Origin: Acidiflorens sp963841945
Lineage (GTDB): Bacteria > Acidobacteriota > Terriglobia > Terriglobales > Acidobacteriaceae
Assembly: GCA_963841945.1 (NCBI GenBank)
Contig: CAWJFC010000001.1
Span: 279,817-343,816 of the forward strand
Direction: 5' to 3'
Length of the DNA: 64,000 bases
Shown: positions 55,659 through 64,000 of the stretch, in pieces
Layout of the letters: each line of letters starts with the position of its first letter
Numbering within the stretch: position 1 is the stretch's first letter
Translations under genes and position numbers: made by a program
Notes under the pieces: generated by a model
Seen by the model: the letters and a program-made list of their open reading frames with translations, nothing else
The model's database searches: none
What the model was told of the DNA's origin: nothing

Positions 55659-56039
55659 ATGCCGAATGTCTTTATCGATCGTCCGGAATCCTCTCGGAGC
55701 GAACACAGTGGAATGTGGCTCGAGGAGCACTTGGAACGGTCGATCGCGCTCAAGGAGCATTTCGATAGCCTGCGCGGCTGGCGCAAGGGTTGGTCGCTGA
55801 AGGTCCGCCGGATCTATTCATCCGGTCAATTGCTTTTTGAGGTTTTGGGCGTGGCTGGATATGCGGGCTATTTTGCGGCGATGCATACGCTCATGCGTCT
55901 CTGCTCCGCGGTTCTTCTTGGCGGTACATGGTATGCGATTTACAGAGCGAAAGCCGCCACCCGGCAGCAGGACCGGTCTGCCCCGTTTTCCTCAGGCGCC
56001 TACAGTTCGCAGGGTATGTCCACGGTTCAGGGGCGGTGA
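55659..56039 (+). CDS. Hypothetical membrane protein
   Basis: The frame opens at ATG 55647; the start may be ATG 55659. About 126 residues: a charged N-terminus (WLEEHLERSIALKEHFDSLR) and then two hydrophobic stretches (LLFEVLGVAGYAGYFAAMHT and LCSAVLLGGTWYAIY). No family is recognised, and it lies in a region of gene fossils, so it may be chance. Confidence 0.35.
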   Translation: MPNVFIDRPESSRSEHSGMWLEEHLERSIALKEHFDSLRGWRKGWSLKVRRIYSSGQLLFEVLGVAGYAGYFAAMHTLMRLCSAVLLGGTWYAIYRAKAATRQQDRSAPFSSGAYSSQGMSTVQGR

Positions 56040-56350
56040 TAGGGTTTTTTCGGTTGGGAAGTTCGCACTTGGAGGACCGAAGTCCAACAACTCCACCCGC
56101 ATCACTCTCTTCTTTGTTGACGCCTATCACGAGAGATCAATCCGTCAGTCGCCTGCCTCCTTTCGGTCCTCCGGGCGATCTACCCACCGGAAACGTCCCG
56201 TGCGGCAACGCTCCACAAGTCATTTTCGAGATAGAGTGGTTCAAGAACTCAGGAATAGACGGCCATTGTGTTATATTCCGTGTCCCAGAAGGAGACGTTC
56301 CGGTATTAACACCTCAACGAGAAAGGGCAACTGAACCAGCAGGCTTTTCT
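56040..56350. other. Stretch without recognisable gene
   Basis: About 310 bp of low coding appearance between two hypothetical ORFs. Frames are open, but their translations are Pro/Arg-rich shadows. Confidence 0.4.
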
Positions 56351-56587
56351 ATGGCAGGAAAGACGGAGCGGAGTAATTGTAAATTCGCCGTAAGGCGGAC
56401 GAGCGATGGCAAGGTAGTGTTGGTGCTCGAACTATTCCAGCAGATGCCATGCCTGCAAAACACGCAAATAGGATTTGATTTAATTGGCGGCGTTCGGCCA
56501 GAGGTCGCAACCAAACTGGCTGACACGTTGAATGAGCACGTGCTCGATCTTTTCGTGACTTTGCCGCCGTCCGCCGAGCGAATCTAA
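56351..56587 (+). CDS. Small hypothetical protein
   Basis: 78 residues from ATG 56351, the 3' part of a frame open from further upstream. The sequence has amphipathic, protein-like composition (FAVRRTSDGKVVLVLELFQ, GFDLIGGVRPEVATKLADTL) and ends DLFVTLPPSAERI. It resembles short soluble proteins of unknown role in acidobacterial genomes; that is memory, not a search result. Confidence 0.5.
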   Translation: MAGKTERSNCKFAVRRTSDGKVVLVLELFQQMPCLQNTQIGFDLIGGVRPEVATKLADTLNEHVLDLFVTLPPSAERI

Positions 56588-56701
56588 AGCGCCAAAGTGA
56601 GAGCATGATCCTCACGCCGTCGGCAAACTGGCGCCGATTTCTTGACAGTTTATGCGGAAGTCGTGCGTCTTCTTGACCACCGACTTCGTCTTTGAGGATA
56701 A

Positions 56702-57064
56702 CGGCGTCCATCCTCCGAGGAAAACCTCGAACCCCGCGAGGCGGGACACCCAGCGCCGCTGCTCTGCGCGGGCATCACGACCTACAATGCTTTGCGACTT
56801 AGTGGCGCGATCCCTGGGGACCTGGTTGTGGTCGGTGCGACCTTCGATCCCATCGAGGTGACGCCGATCCAGCTCATTAACGGCAGTCGCACGATTCAGG
56901 GATGGGCTGCGGGAACGCCCGCCGATTCCGAAGACACCGTGAATTTCGCCGCCTTGACGGGCGTTCGGCCCATGATCGAAACCTATCCCCTCGAAAGAGC
57001 CGGGGAGGCGTATGCCCGCATGATGAGTGGCAAGGCGGAGTTCCGCGTTGTCCTGACCATGTGA
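56702..57064 (+). pseudogene. Alcohol dehydrogenase (zinc MDR type) fossil with in-frame internal deletion
   Basis: Open from after a stop at 56699. ENLEPREAGHPAPLLCAGIT and TTYNALRLSGAIPGDL match the middle of MDR alcohol dehydrogenases just before the Rossmann domain. The text then jumps to VVVGATFDPIEVTPIQLI and TIQGWAAGTPADSEDT, which belong after the NAD-binding fold, and ends MSGKAEFRVVLTM like the family. About 75 residues containing the NAD-binding glycine motif are missing, and the N-terminal zinc domain is absent too. It cannot be an active dehydrogenase. Confidence 0.8.
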
Positions 57065-57106
57065 TGATCGGAATCGAGATCAAAGGCGGCGAGACGGGCG
57101 GAGCGG

Positions 57107-59948
57107 TCAACTCTTGCTAGCCAGGCGCTTCCTGGCCTGTTCGGCACGTTCGATGATCTGGCGGCGCAGCGCGGCGCGGGGGTCTTCCTTCATTCGCGAA
57201 TCAAAATCGCGGAGCAACTTTTCTCCCTCCGCTTTTTTGCCCTCGTCAGCGAGCACAATGCCAAGGGCAATCTCAGGCTCTGCGGTCTGCCACACCGTTA
57301 GAGGAAAAGGCACGGCGTGAAGCTCGGCGACTGCCTCCCGCAGTAGAGTTTCCGACTCCGCGAACTTGCCTTCATCGGTCAGCACTTCGCCGAGCCGTGT
57401 TTCGGCGGAAACAATCGCCGGGTGCCCAGCGGACAATTCTTTCTTCCGGATCTCGAGCGTCCGCCTCAGCAACGGCTCGGCGCCAGCCGGATCATGTTGC
57501 AACGATCGAACGAGTGCCACGTTCATCAGATATGACGCCAAATCGGGGCTCTCGTCGCCACCGAGTTTCTGGCACATCGCGATAGCCTGCCGCTCGAGTT
57601 GCTCAGACTCAGCGTATTTGCCCTCATCGGCACGCAAGACACCGAGGTTAGCCAGCATCTTTGCCAAACCCCAACTCGTCGGGCCCCTGCTGTTGGAAGA
57701 TGGCAATCGCCTGTTGAAACGACTGTTCCGCCCCTTTGTAGTCGCCCTTCTCCTGAAGCATGCGGGCCCAGTTGTTGAGCCCGATGGCAGTACCTGCATT
57801 TTTTTGCTCTGGCCAGCCGCGCACTTCGAAATTCTCTTTCAACAACGGCACGGCCGCCGCCCAATCGCCTTGCTCCAGCAGAATGAAGCCGAGATTGTTC
57901 AGGGGATAGCCGAGGTCGGGATGCCGCGGCCCGTTGACCTTGCGTCGAATCGCGAGCGCCTGTCGGTCGACTGTTTCGGCGTTTGAGAGATCCCCCGCAT
58001 CGATGAGCGTCCCGGCCAGATTGTGGAGGCTGTTCGCGTATTCGGGACTGTCCTCGCCCTGAGTCTTTTTTGTAATCGCCACCGATTCGCGCAACAATTG
58101 CGCGGCCTCACTGTAACTTCCTTTTCGCTGGAGAACGAGGGCGAGATAATTCTCCGTGGCGCTGAGTGCATCTTCTTGGTTGTGAGTTCGTTCGATGTCG
58201 ATGGCCCGCCGCAACAGGGTTTCCGCTTCCTGGTTCTGATCCTCCAGATACAAACACTCGCCCAGACTCGACAGGCTCTCCGCGACTCGAGGATCCGCCG
58301 GATCGAGTTTCGCTTGCCGGACCGCCAGAACCTTCCGGAAGAGCGGTTCGGCTCGCTTGTAATCTGACTCCAGGCGGATGGTATTCGCAAGGGTGGAAAG
58401 AGTATCGGCCGTGTCAAGATTGGCATCGCCGAGAGTCTGTCTCCGCAGGTCGTAGGCGCGCTGCGTTACCGCCTCCGATTTTGCATAGAGACCCATGCTC
58501 GAATATGCGCGCCCGATATTGTCGAGCAATCGCGCCTGCAATTCGGGCTCTCCCGAAAACTCGCTGTCGACACGCTTGACTCCCTGGTCGAGAAGGTCGG
58601 GACCGGAAACTGGTTTTCCGCGCGCCTGTTCCGGAGTCGTCGCCTGAAAAATGCTGTTCAGGAATTGCGCTTCGCGTTCGGCGACCAGCCGTTCGCGCTG
58701 CGCTTTGCGCGCCAGCAGGCCCATCCCGATACCAAAAACCACCAGCGCAACCGCAACCACGACGGCCGCAAGAAACGCCGCTTTGTGCCTCCGAATAAAT
58801 TTGCCCGAACGATAGCCCCAGGCATCCGTGCGCGCGCGTACCGGATAGCCTCCAAGAAACGCATTGACATCATCGGAAAGCTGCCCGACGGAAACGTAGC
58901 GGCGTGCCGGCTCCTTGCGAATCGCCATAAGAACAATGTTGTCGAGTTCGGCGCCAAGCTTGCGGGCAGCATCGGGCGGAGCCGATTCCGGGCTCGATTT
59001 CCAGATCACACTGGGCGCAGTTGGAGTCTGCTCACAGATGGCGCGCGCCACTTCGATTGGGCTCGTGGTCTCCAGATGAAATAACTTCCTCCCGGAGAGC
59101 AATTCATAGAGCAGCACGCCGAGCGCGTAAACATCCGTCGCAGTGGTAATGCTCTCGCCACGCACCTGCTCCGGGCTGGCATACTCGGGTGTCATCATGC
59201 GATCGACGGTGCGAGTCCGGGCGAGTTCGATTCCATTAGGAGTCAGCAGTTTTGCGATTCCGAAATCGAGCAGCTTTGGCACCCCATCGGAGCCGACCAT
59301 GATGTTTCCCGGCTTAATATCGCGATGGACAACGAGATGCTTGTGGGCGTATTCGACGGCTCCGCAAACCGTGCAAAAAAGGCGCAGCCGTGCCTCCGTT
59401 CCTAGTTTGTTGGTCTTGCAATAGTCGTCGATGAAGAGGCCGTCGACATACTCCATCACAAGGTATGGCACGCCGTTATCGACCCCGCCATCGAGCAGGC
59501 GTGCAATATTCGGATGACTCAAATCGGCGAGAATCTGGCGCTCCGCCCCGAAGCGCAGAAGCATGCGCTGCGTCTGCGCAAATCCTGCATGCAATAACTT
59601 GATGGCGACCTTCTGCCGGTAAGCGGCGTCGGCGCGTTCAGCCAGATAAACGCAACCCATGCCGCCTTCCCCCAGCACGTTCAGCAAACGATAGGGGCCG
59701 ACTTCGCGCCCGATAATTTCGCTCTTCTCGTCTTCGTCGATTTTGTGCGCGGCCGCCTCGATCCGATCCTTAAGGAAGCCCGCGGTTTTACCCGAAGCAT
59801 CGAGGAGCGACCGCACCTCTCTTCGCAGAGCGCCGTCACCCTCACAGGCTTGATTCAAAAACGCGTCGCGCTCGGCCGGTGGGCGCTCCAATGCTGCATA
59901 GAAAATCGCCTCGACTTGTTGCCAGCGGTTTCCTGCAGGAGCTGCCAT
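57107..59948 (-). pseudogene. Ser/Thr protein kinase with TPR tail, split by a one-base frameshift
   Basis: Start at ATG 59948. An Hanks-type kinase domain (about 80-350): P-loop LGEGGMGCVYLA, HRDIKPGNIMV and DFGIAKLL. A transmembrane helix (AAFLAAVVVAVALVVFGIGM) follows at about 390-410, then TPR units such as LDNIGRAYSSMGLYAKSEAV. At about 57666-57671 (run AAACCCC on the plus strand) the frame shifts by one inserted base; the TPR array continues in the other frame as MLANLGVLRADEGKYAESEQ to 57107. As written the first product ends at 57648. Whether the insertion is real is unclear. It lies 11 bp after its partner ECF sigma factor, so the two form an operon and probably a signalling pair. 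Confidence 0.88.
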
Positions 59949-59959
59949 GGATCGCCTCG

Positions 59960-60529
59960 CTACGCGGTGCCTTGCCCCAATTCACGGTAAAGCCACGCCT
60001 TGGCAAGCGTGAGTTCGCGATGCACGGTGGCGGGAGAAATTTTCAAAGCGGCTGCCGCTTCGTCATAGGTCAAACCTCCGAAGAACAGCAGCTCGATCAG
60101 ATCGCTCTTGCGCTGATCCTGAATGGCAAGGCGCTTCATTGCGTCGTCCAGCTCAATGATTCCCTTATCGGCCTGGGGGCCGATCAAGATGGCGTCGTCG
60201 AGAGGAATCTTGTCGAACTCGCCTCCGCGCTTCTGCCGGTTCTTGCTCTTGGCGTGGTCGACAAGAATTCGCCGCAGCATACGCGCCGAGACCGCGTAAA
60301 AATGCACACGATCTTGAAACGTGACATCCGAATCGACGAGCCGGAGATATGCTTCGTGGACTAATGCCGTAGCCCGCAATGTATGATTGGGCCGCTCCGA
60401 GCGCAGGCAGTTCGAGGCGAGTTTGTGCAGTTGCTCGTAGACGATGGGCATCAGCTCATCTAGAGCCTCCTTGCTGCCGTTTCCCCACTGTTGTAGGAGC
60501 TCGGTAACGAGTTGGCGATCCGGGAGCAT
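59960..60529 (-). CDS. ECF-type RNA polymerase sigma factor
   Basis: 189 residues from ATG 60529. Region 2 has TALVHEAYLRLVD and YAVSARMLRRILVDHA, and the C-terminal region 4 helix-turn-helix is LTYDEAAAALKISPATVHREL. The VHEAYLRL segment is typical of the ECF-like family (PF07638) found mainly in Acidobacteria and Planctomycetes, where it commonly lies beside Ser/Thr kinase genes. That is exactly the arrangement here: the kinase starts 11 bp downstream. No anti-sigma factor gene is visible, so the kinase may be the control. Confidence 0.9.
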   Translation of the reverse strand: MLPDRQLVTELLQQWGNGSKEALDELMPIVYEQLHKLASNCLRSERPNHTLRATALVHEAYLRLVDSDVTFQDRVHFYAVSARMLRRILVDHAKSKNRQKRGGEFDKIPLDDAILIGPQADKGIIELDDAMKRLAIQDQRKSDLIELLFFGGLTYDEAAAALKISPATVHRELTLAKAWLYRELGQGTA

Positions 60530-60916
60530 GCCTTCCCTTTTCCTCACACGGCCAGCGGCAAACAGCACGCTAACACGATTCGACCCTCTTTGCCTGCTTC
60601 AAAAGCGATGGAGAGTTCCATGTCCGATGTCGTTTGATAGCTCGATAGAGCGAAAGCGGATAGAGTCAGGAAACTGCCCCAATAGTGTCACATTATAAAC
60701 ACTCTAAATCACTTTCCTCTAATTCCGAATTCCACCCGACGGGCAAGCTTTGCCTCAGAGTAACCCGGCATTTTTTGCTCTTTCGCGCGTGGCGGGATGA
60801 CACCAGTTCGCGTAAATTTCAGAAAAGACGCAGGCCGGACTTCGCCGAAAGAATGGAAACGGGCGTGCAACGATTCTCCCGCGGAACGTTTTCCACGTTC
60901 AGAAGCGAGGGTCTCA
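60530..60916. other. Intergenic region
   Basis: Lies between the divergently transcribed ECF sigma gene and the repeat-protein gene. No clear promoter elements or gene. One open frame leads without a break into the repeat protein at 60917, but its composition is not protein-like. Confidence 0.4.
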
Positions 60917-61463
60917 ATGTCCATCTCGGCACTCGGCAACAGTCTCAACAGCCAGCAGGCGAGCACTCCGTCTTTCCAGCTTGCCAATTCACAATTTCGT
61001 CAACTAGGCCAAGACCTGACCTCCGGCAACCTCTCCGCCGCTCAATCCGACTTTGCCACTCTGCAGCAAGCTTTCACGACTCCGGCCACGTCATCGTCGT
61101 CGTCGGCCAATCCGGTCGCACAGGCCTTTCAGCAACTCTCGAGCGATCTCAGCTCCGGAAATTTGTCCGCGGCAAAACAGGATTACTCGAACATCCAACA
61201 GCAGTTCAGCAACCGCACTGTCTCCGGCTCTACTCCTCACCACTCACGCGTCCAGCACGGAACAAAGCCAAATAATGCAGGAATTGAATCAAATCGGACA
61301 GCAGTTGTCGTCAACGGATTTTTTCTCCGGCAATACAAGCGCCGCCCAGCAAGCGTATGGTGGGGCTTTGCAAACGCTCGGGAACACGGGCGCGACAAGC
61401 CTTTTCGCCCAAGGCGCGGATTCGACCGCCCTTTCAGATCTGCCGATTTCACTGCTCGCGTAA
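60917..61463 (+). pseudogene. Internally repeated small protein, split by a one-base frameshift
   Basis: Start ATG 60917 (SISALGNSLNS). Three copies of a segment of about 40 residues can be seen: LGQDLTSGNLSAAQSDFATL, LSSDLSSGNLSAAKQDYSNI, and, in the next frame, LNQIGQQLSSTD with NTSAAQQAYGGAL. The third copy is reached only if one base is dropped around 61195-61235. The full-length protein would be about 181 residues, Gln/Ser/Ala-rich and probably helical. Function unknown. Confidence 0.7.
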
Positions 61464-61482
61464 GACGTTGTCAGCAGAATAT

Positions 61483-61512
61483 GAAAAAGGCGCGAGCTTG
61501 AACCCGCGCCTT
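61483..61512 (-). terminator. Rho-independent terminator of the small exported protein gene
   Basis: On the minus strand the stem AAGGCGCG / CGCGCCTT (61487-61494 with 61505-61512) is followed by a run of T. It stands 29 bp past the stop at 61541. Confidence 0.8.
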
Positions 61513-61540
61513 CTGCACTCATTATTAGTCTCAACTTCCG

Positions 61541-61798
61541 TTATCTCATTTTGGCGGCTTCAATGGATTCGTGCAATTCGTGTTCAGCAGCACGAAGATG
61601 CTCTTCCGCTTTCGCACCATGGCCGGCCATGTCGTAGTGATTGGCGGCGCGGGCACGATCCATTTCCTTCATGGCTTCCATCACATGGTCATGAGCCTTC
61701 TCCAGATCAGCCCAATCGTGCACCCTGTCCGCCAGGGCGATACCGGCGGCAAAGGATAGGCACACAGAAAGAACCGTAATCATCATTGTCTTTTTCAT
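61541..61798 (-). CDS. Small exported His-rich protein
   Basis: 85 residues. A signal peptide (KKTMMITVLSVCLSFAAGIA, cleavage near ALA) precedes a short helical domain with many His, Glu and Asp residues (HDWADLEKAHDHVMEAMKEM, HYDMAGHGAKAEEHLRAAEH). The acidic and His-rich helices could bind metals, but no family is recognised. It stands alone, with its own terminator at 61483-61512. Confidence 0.75.
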   Translation of the reverse strand: MKKTMMITVLSVCLSFAAGIALADRVHDWADLEKAHDHVMEAMKEMDRARAANHYDMAGHGAKAEEHLRAAEHELHESIEAAKMR

Positions 61799-62209
61799 GC
61801 AGTTGTCCTCTCGAAAAAAGAAATAGTTTTCCCGATCACGCAGCGCAATTTTCCATCACGATGAATTCGAAGTCAAAGAAAACGCGTGCGACTGGCACAC
61901 AACAGTGCAGTATCTTTTGAGGTGCGCCGGTTGTTGCTTTTTCGAGTTCTTCAATGTTCGCATGCACAAGCCTCGCGTGCCCATTCGGAGCCCGTCGGTC
62001 GTCAGCCTTATCCCTCCGGTTGTTATACATGATTTATGGCTGCGGCCCGAGAACGTCCGTCAATCGCGGGTTTTTGACCTGCAATACGGTTCGATTCCCT
62101 ACCCTAAGGAGTAGTCTTCCAGGTGCCTTTCCACTTCAGTCCTTGCTATCATCAATTACCGATTCAAGTACATCCTGTATACCGGGAAGGATCTGAGGTG
62201 AGAGGTACG
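61799..62209. other. Long intergenic stretch
   Basis: About 410 bp with only short frames. A 64-codon minus-strand frame (61836-62030) lacks a signal or motif. GGTTCGATTCCC near 62090 resembles a tRNA T-arm, but no acceptor stem or anticodon arm can be drawn. Confidence 0.5.
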
Positions 62210-62473
62210 ATGCCTGAAAAACCCACTATCACGCTTCCAGCGACGGTCGAAAAGATCATCAAGCCGCCAGATCCAAGAATGCCCGAAAAGGCGCAGATCA
62301 GTATCGAACGCGGAGCCGATCCCCTCTACCAGGAGATTCGCATCGAGAATTCGTTGAAAGATTCGAACGGACGAGATGTAAAACTCAAAGAAGGCGCAAA
62401 GGTTGACGTGACGGTCGAGGCGCACGATTCGGGCGTGATCCCCAAGGAAGGCGCCCGTCCAACGGCTCGTTGA
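62210..62473 (+). CDS. Conserved hypothetical protein
   Basis: 87 residues from ATG 62210, with GAGAGG upstream. PEKPTITLPATVEKIIKPPD leads into a beta-rich region (KAQISIERGADPLYQEIRIE, VDVTVEAHDSGVIP) with many Lys and Glu residues. It reads as a small soluble protein of the kind found conserved in acidobacterial genomes. No function assigned. Confidence 0.8.
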   Translation: MPEKPTITLPATVEKIIKPPDPRMPEKAQISIERGADPLYQEIRIENSLKDSNGRDVKLKEGAKVDVTVEAHDSGVIPKEGARPTAR

Positions 62474-62635
62474 AGATTTACTACTGCGTGACGGCCGGGG
62501 TCACGTGGGCTGCGTCACGATTTGGCCGACGAAGACGCGCGCTTTCCCCTGCGTCCGGTTCGCCGATGTGACATTGGTAATTTCCCCCGAAGTTGGCATT
62601 GCGATTTAATAAGCTCTACTCGCATTGGAATTGCC

Positions 62636-62842
62636 ATGAATACTTTGGGTGCCTGCCTGCTTGTCCAATTTTCTCTCGCATTTGGTGTGGCTGGCCTTCT
62701 GTGGCCGGAAAAGCTTATGCCGATCTTCGATGTCTTGATGTTTCCCTGGGCGGCGAGCTATCGCACGGTGCGCGCCCACAGCCTGGCCGCGATCGGCCTG
62801 TCGGTCGTGATGATCGTGAAGATTTTCGCCCTTGGTTTCTGA
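62636..62842 (+). CDS. Small membrane protein
   Basis: 68 residues from ATG 62636. Two hydrophobic stretches (LGACLLVQFSLAFGVAGLLW and LAAIGLSVVMIVKIFALGF) are joined by a loop with WAASYRTVRAH. No family is recognised. It is convergent with the 39-residue protein that follows, 16 bases apart. Confidence 0.65.
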   Translation: MNTLGACLLVQFSLAFGVAGLLWPEKLMPIFDVLMFPWAASYRTVRAHSLAAIGLSVVMIVKIFALGF

Positions 62843-62858
62843 TGCATTTCTCGATCTC

Positions 62859-62978
62859 TCAGAAAATCTTCCAGACGAAATGCGCGAGAAGCGCAAGCAG
62901 GAGCAGACCGCCGACGCCGCAAATCCAAATCACAAAATTAGCTGTGAGCTGAGGAGAATTGATTTCTTTCTTGTTCAT
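62859..62978 (-). CDS. Very short single-span membrane protein (39 residues)
   Basis: ATG 62978 to TGA 62859. A charged, polar N-terminus (NKKEINSPQLT) precedes one transmembrane helix (VIWICGVGGLLLLALLAHFV) and the end WKIF. Composition and length are those of small bitopic membrane proteins. Confidence 0.55.
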   Translation of the reverse strand: MNKKEINSPQLTANFVIWICGVGGLLLLALLAHFVWKIF

Positions 62979-63145
62979 TGCCGTCCTTTGCTTTTCCGGA
63001 GCTATTGATAGCCAGACTTATCGGGCCTTCTTTAGAGGTCCCGCATGCGGTTTGCGGTTGCCGCGTCTCTTCCCTGCCCTTTGCGCACTGTGAAACCTCA
63101 GACGCGGTGGCGAGCATGGGTTAGAATTTCTCTTAGCGAGGGTCC

Positions 63146-63334
63146 ATGTCGACAGAGCAAGATTCGAAGCCGCAATCGGTAGCGCCAACCGCCGCCGAGC
63201 ACGTCGCTGCCGCCAACCAGCTGCTGAAAAGTCTGCAGGCCAAAATCGGCAACCATCCTGAAATTGCCGAAGCGGTCAACAAGCTGGAGCTGGCGCTGGC
63301 CAGTCTAGGCGTGCAGACCGGCGGATTTCTCTAG
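63146..63334 (+). CDS. Small conserved hypothetical protein
   Basis: 62 residues, from ATG 63146. A helical, Ala- and Leu-rich sequence (EHVAAANQLLKSLQAKIGNH, EAVNKLELALASLGVQTGGF). No motif; a small helical-hairpin protein. It is convergent with the EVE-domain gene. Confidence 0.7.
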   Translation: MSTEQDSKPQSVAPTAAEHVAAANQLLKSLQAKIGNHPEIAEAVNKLELALASLGVQTGGFL

Positions 63335-63390
63335 ACAGTAGGTTTATCCAGCCGTTGTCGGCCGTAGTTCCAGTAACATTTCGCGCTGCC

Positions 63391-63771
63391 TTATTCTCCC
63401 GTCAGCCATTTGTACTGCGCGTCCGTCAACGGGACCACGCTCAGTCTTCCCTGGCGCACAAGCGGCGAATCTGTAAACAATTTTTGCGCTTTGATTTCCG
63501 CTAGTGTTTTAGGCTGAGCGATCGCTTTGCCGGCTTTGATTTTTACCAGCGGCGTTTCCGGGTCGCTCGGATCGATCGATACAACCGACGCCGTTCCAAC
63601 CGCGCTCTTCTCGTCGCCGGTGTGATAGATGACCAGGCGCTCGCCGGGCTGCATTTCGCGCAGATGCTTGACCGCTGCCGGGTTGGTCACGCCGTCCCAG
63701 ATGGTAGACTTTTCGCGCTCGAGATTCGCGAAGGAATAGACGGTGGGTTCAGTTTTGAGTAGATAGTTCAT
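63391..63771 (-). CDS. EVE-domain protein
   Basis: 126 residues, fully an EVE domain (PUA-like fold): it starts NYLLKTEPTVYSFANLEREK, with WDGVTNPAAVKHLREM, GERLVIYHTGDEKSAVGTAS and the end PLTDAQYKWL. EVE proteins bind modified nucleobases in DNA or RNA; in bacteria they occur alone or in defence islands. No partner gene is visible here. Confidence 0.92.
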   Translation of the reverse strand: MNYLLKTEPTVYSFANLEREKSTIWDGVTNPAAVKHLREMQPGERLVIYHTGDEKSAVGTASVVSIDPSDPETPLVKIKAGKAIAQPKTLAEIKAQKLFTDSPLVRQGRLSVVPLTDAQYKWLTGE

Positions 63772-63890
63772 GGGGTGAGATTGTACCGAATCGCGTAGTT
63801 TTGCGATTGATCATCGAATTCGACGGGAAGGTGAGCCGACGTGAAGGGGAACGGCAAAGGCTGCGCAGCGAAGACGAGACGGCTTGCTGC

Positions 63891-64000
63891 CTACAACTTC
63901 TTGAGCGACGGTTGGTGGACTCTTATACGACCGTCGTCATCCCATTTGACGAGAGCGTCATCTTCGTTCACTTGCCGAACTGTGCCAAATTCTCCAGTCG
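63891..64000 (-). CDS. C-terminal end of a small protein (start beyond window)
   Basis: The frame enters from the right edge and reads GEFGTVRQVNEDDALVKWDD, then GRIRVHQPSLKKL and a stop at 63891. The pattern of a small beta-barrel (GTV..V..DDA.VKWDDDGR) fits an SH3-like domain. Family not assigned. Confidence 0.55.
   Translation of the reverse strand, partial: TGEFGTVRQVNEDDALVKWDDDGRIRVHQPSLKKL

Noticed and set aside
61836..62030. 64-codon minus-strand frame.
   Set aside because: No ribosome site, motif or signal; composition not protein-like.
62040..62115. tRNA-like GGTTCGATTCCC.
   Set aside because: No matching acceptor stem, and the T-stem has a mismatch; no anticodon arm can be drawn.

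Overview
The window looks like chromosome from a soil or peat Acidobacteriota (Terriglobia-like). This rests on several clues: Oar-type TonB-dependent receptors with an N-terminal carboxypeptidase-regulatory domain, many secreted glycoside hydrolases, an ECF sigma factor directly upstream of a Ser/Thr kinase with TPRs, and small conserved proteins typical of the group. This is inference from gene content; no rRNA or tRNA gene was seen.

Region 1 (1-22.7 kb) is a sugar-utilisation locus. On the minus strand lie a TonB receptor (cut by the window edge), a six-hairpin glycosidase and a GH39-like enzyme. On the plus strand lie a parallel beta-helix protein, a LacI-family regulator, araD, an SSS sodium symporter, a 79-aa membrane protein, an L-fucose-isomerase-like enzyme, araB, GH42, GH3, a galK/galT fusion relic and an aldose 1-epimerase. 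The likely flow is import of arabinose/galactose-containing oligosaccharides, cleavage by periplasmic enzymes, entry by Na+ symport, then isomerase, ribulokinase and ribulose-phosphate epimerase. Matching GTAAACGTTTAC palindromes before the receptor and before araD mark a probable LacI regulon.

Region 2 (22.7-24.0 kb) is a scar of dead genes: a transposase end, a beheaded TPR protein and a tyrosine-recombinase tail whose catalytic Tyr appears lost.

Region 3 (24.0-42.4 kb) is a second glycan locus: a clan GH-A enzyme with discoidin domain, a TonB receptor split by a one-base frameshift, two GH18 proteins, a second six-hairpin glycosidase, GH13, GH172 (DUF2961), a glycosidase-like/FGE-like fusion and a second GH39-like enzyme. 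Its six-hairpin and GH39-like proteins are paralogues of those in region 1.

Region 4 (42.5-49.1 kb) holds a methyltransferase, a large secreted phosphoesterase with a beta-propeller, and a histidine kinase/OmpR-type regulator pair. Region 5 (49.1-53.8 kb) is a nickel module: NikR, a TonB receptor and a NiCoT permease, with shared GTGCTAC half-sites. Region 6 (53.8-64 kb) holds an M20-like protein with altered metal ligands, gene fossils (GH3 tail, alcohol dehydrogenase with internal deletion), a frameshifted Ser/Thr kinase with its ECF sigma factor, and several small proteins including a 39-aa membrane protein.

Three genes are broken by what look like single-base insertions. These may be real decay or consensus errors, and raw reads would decide.
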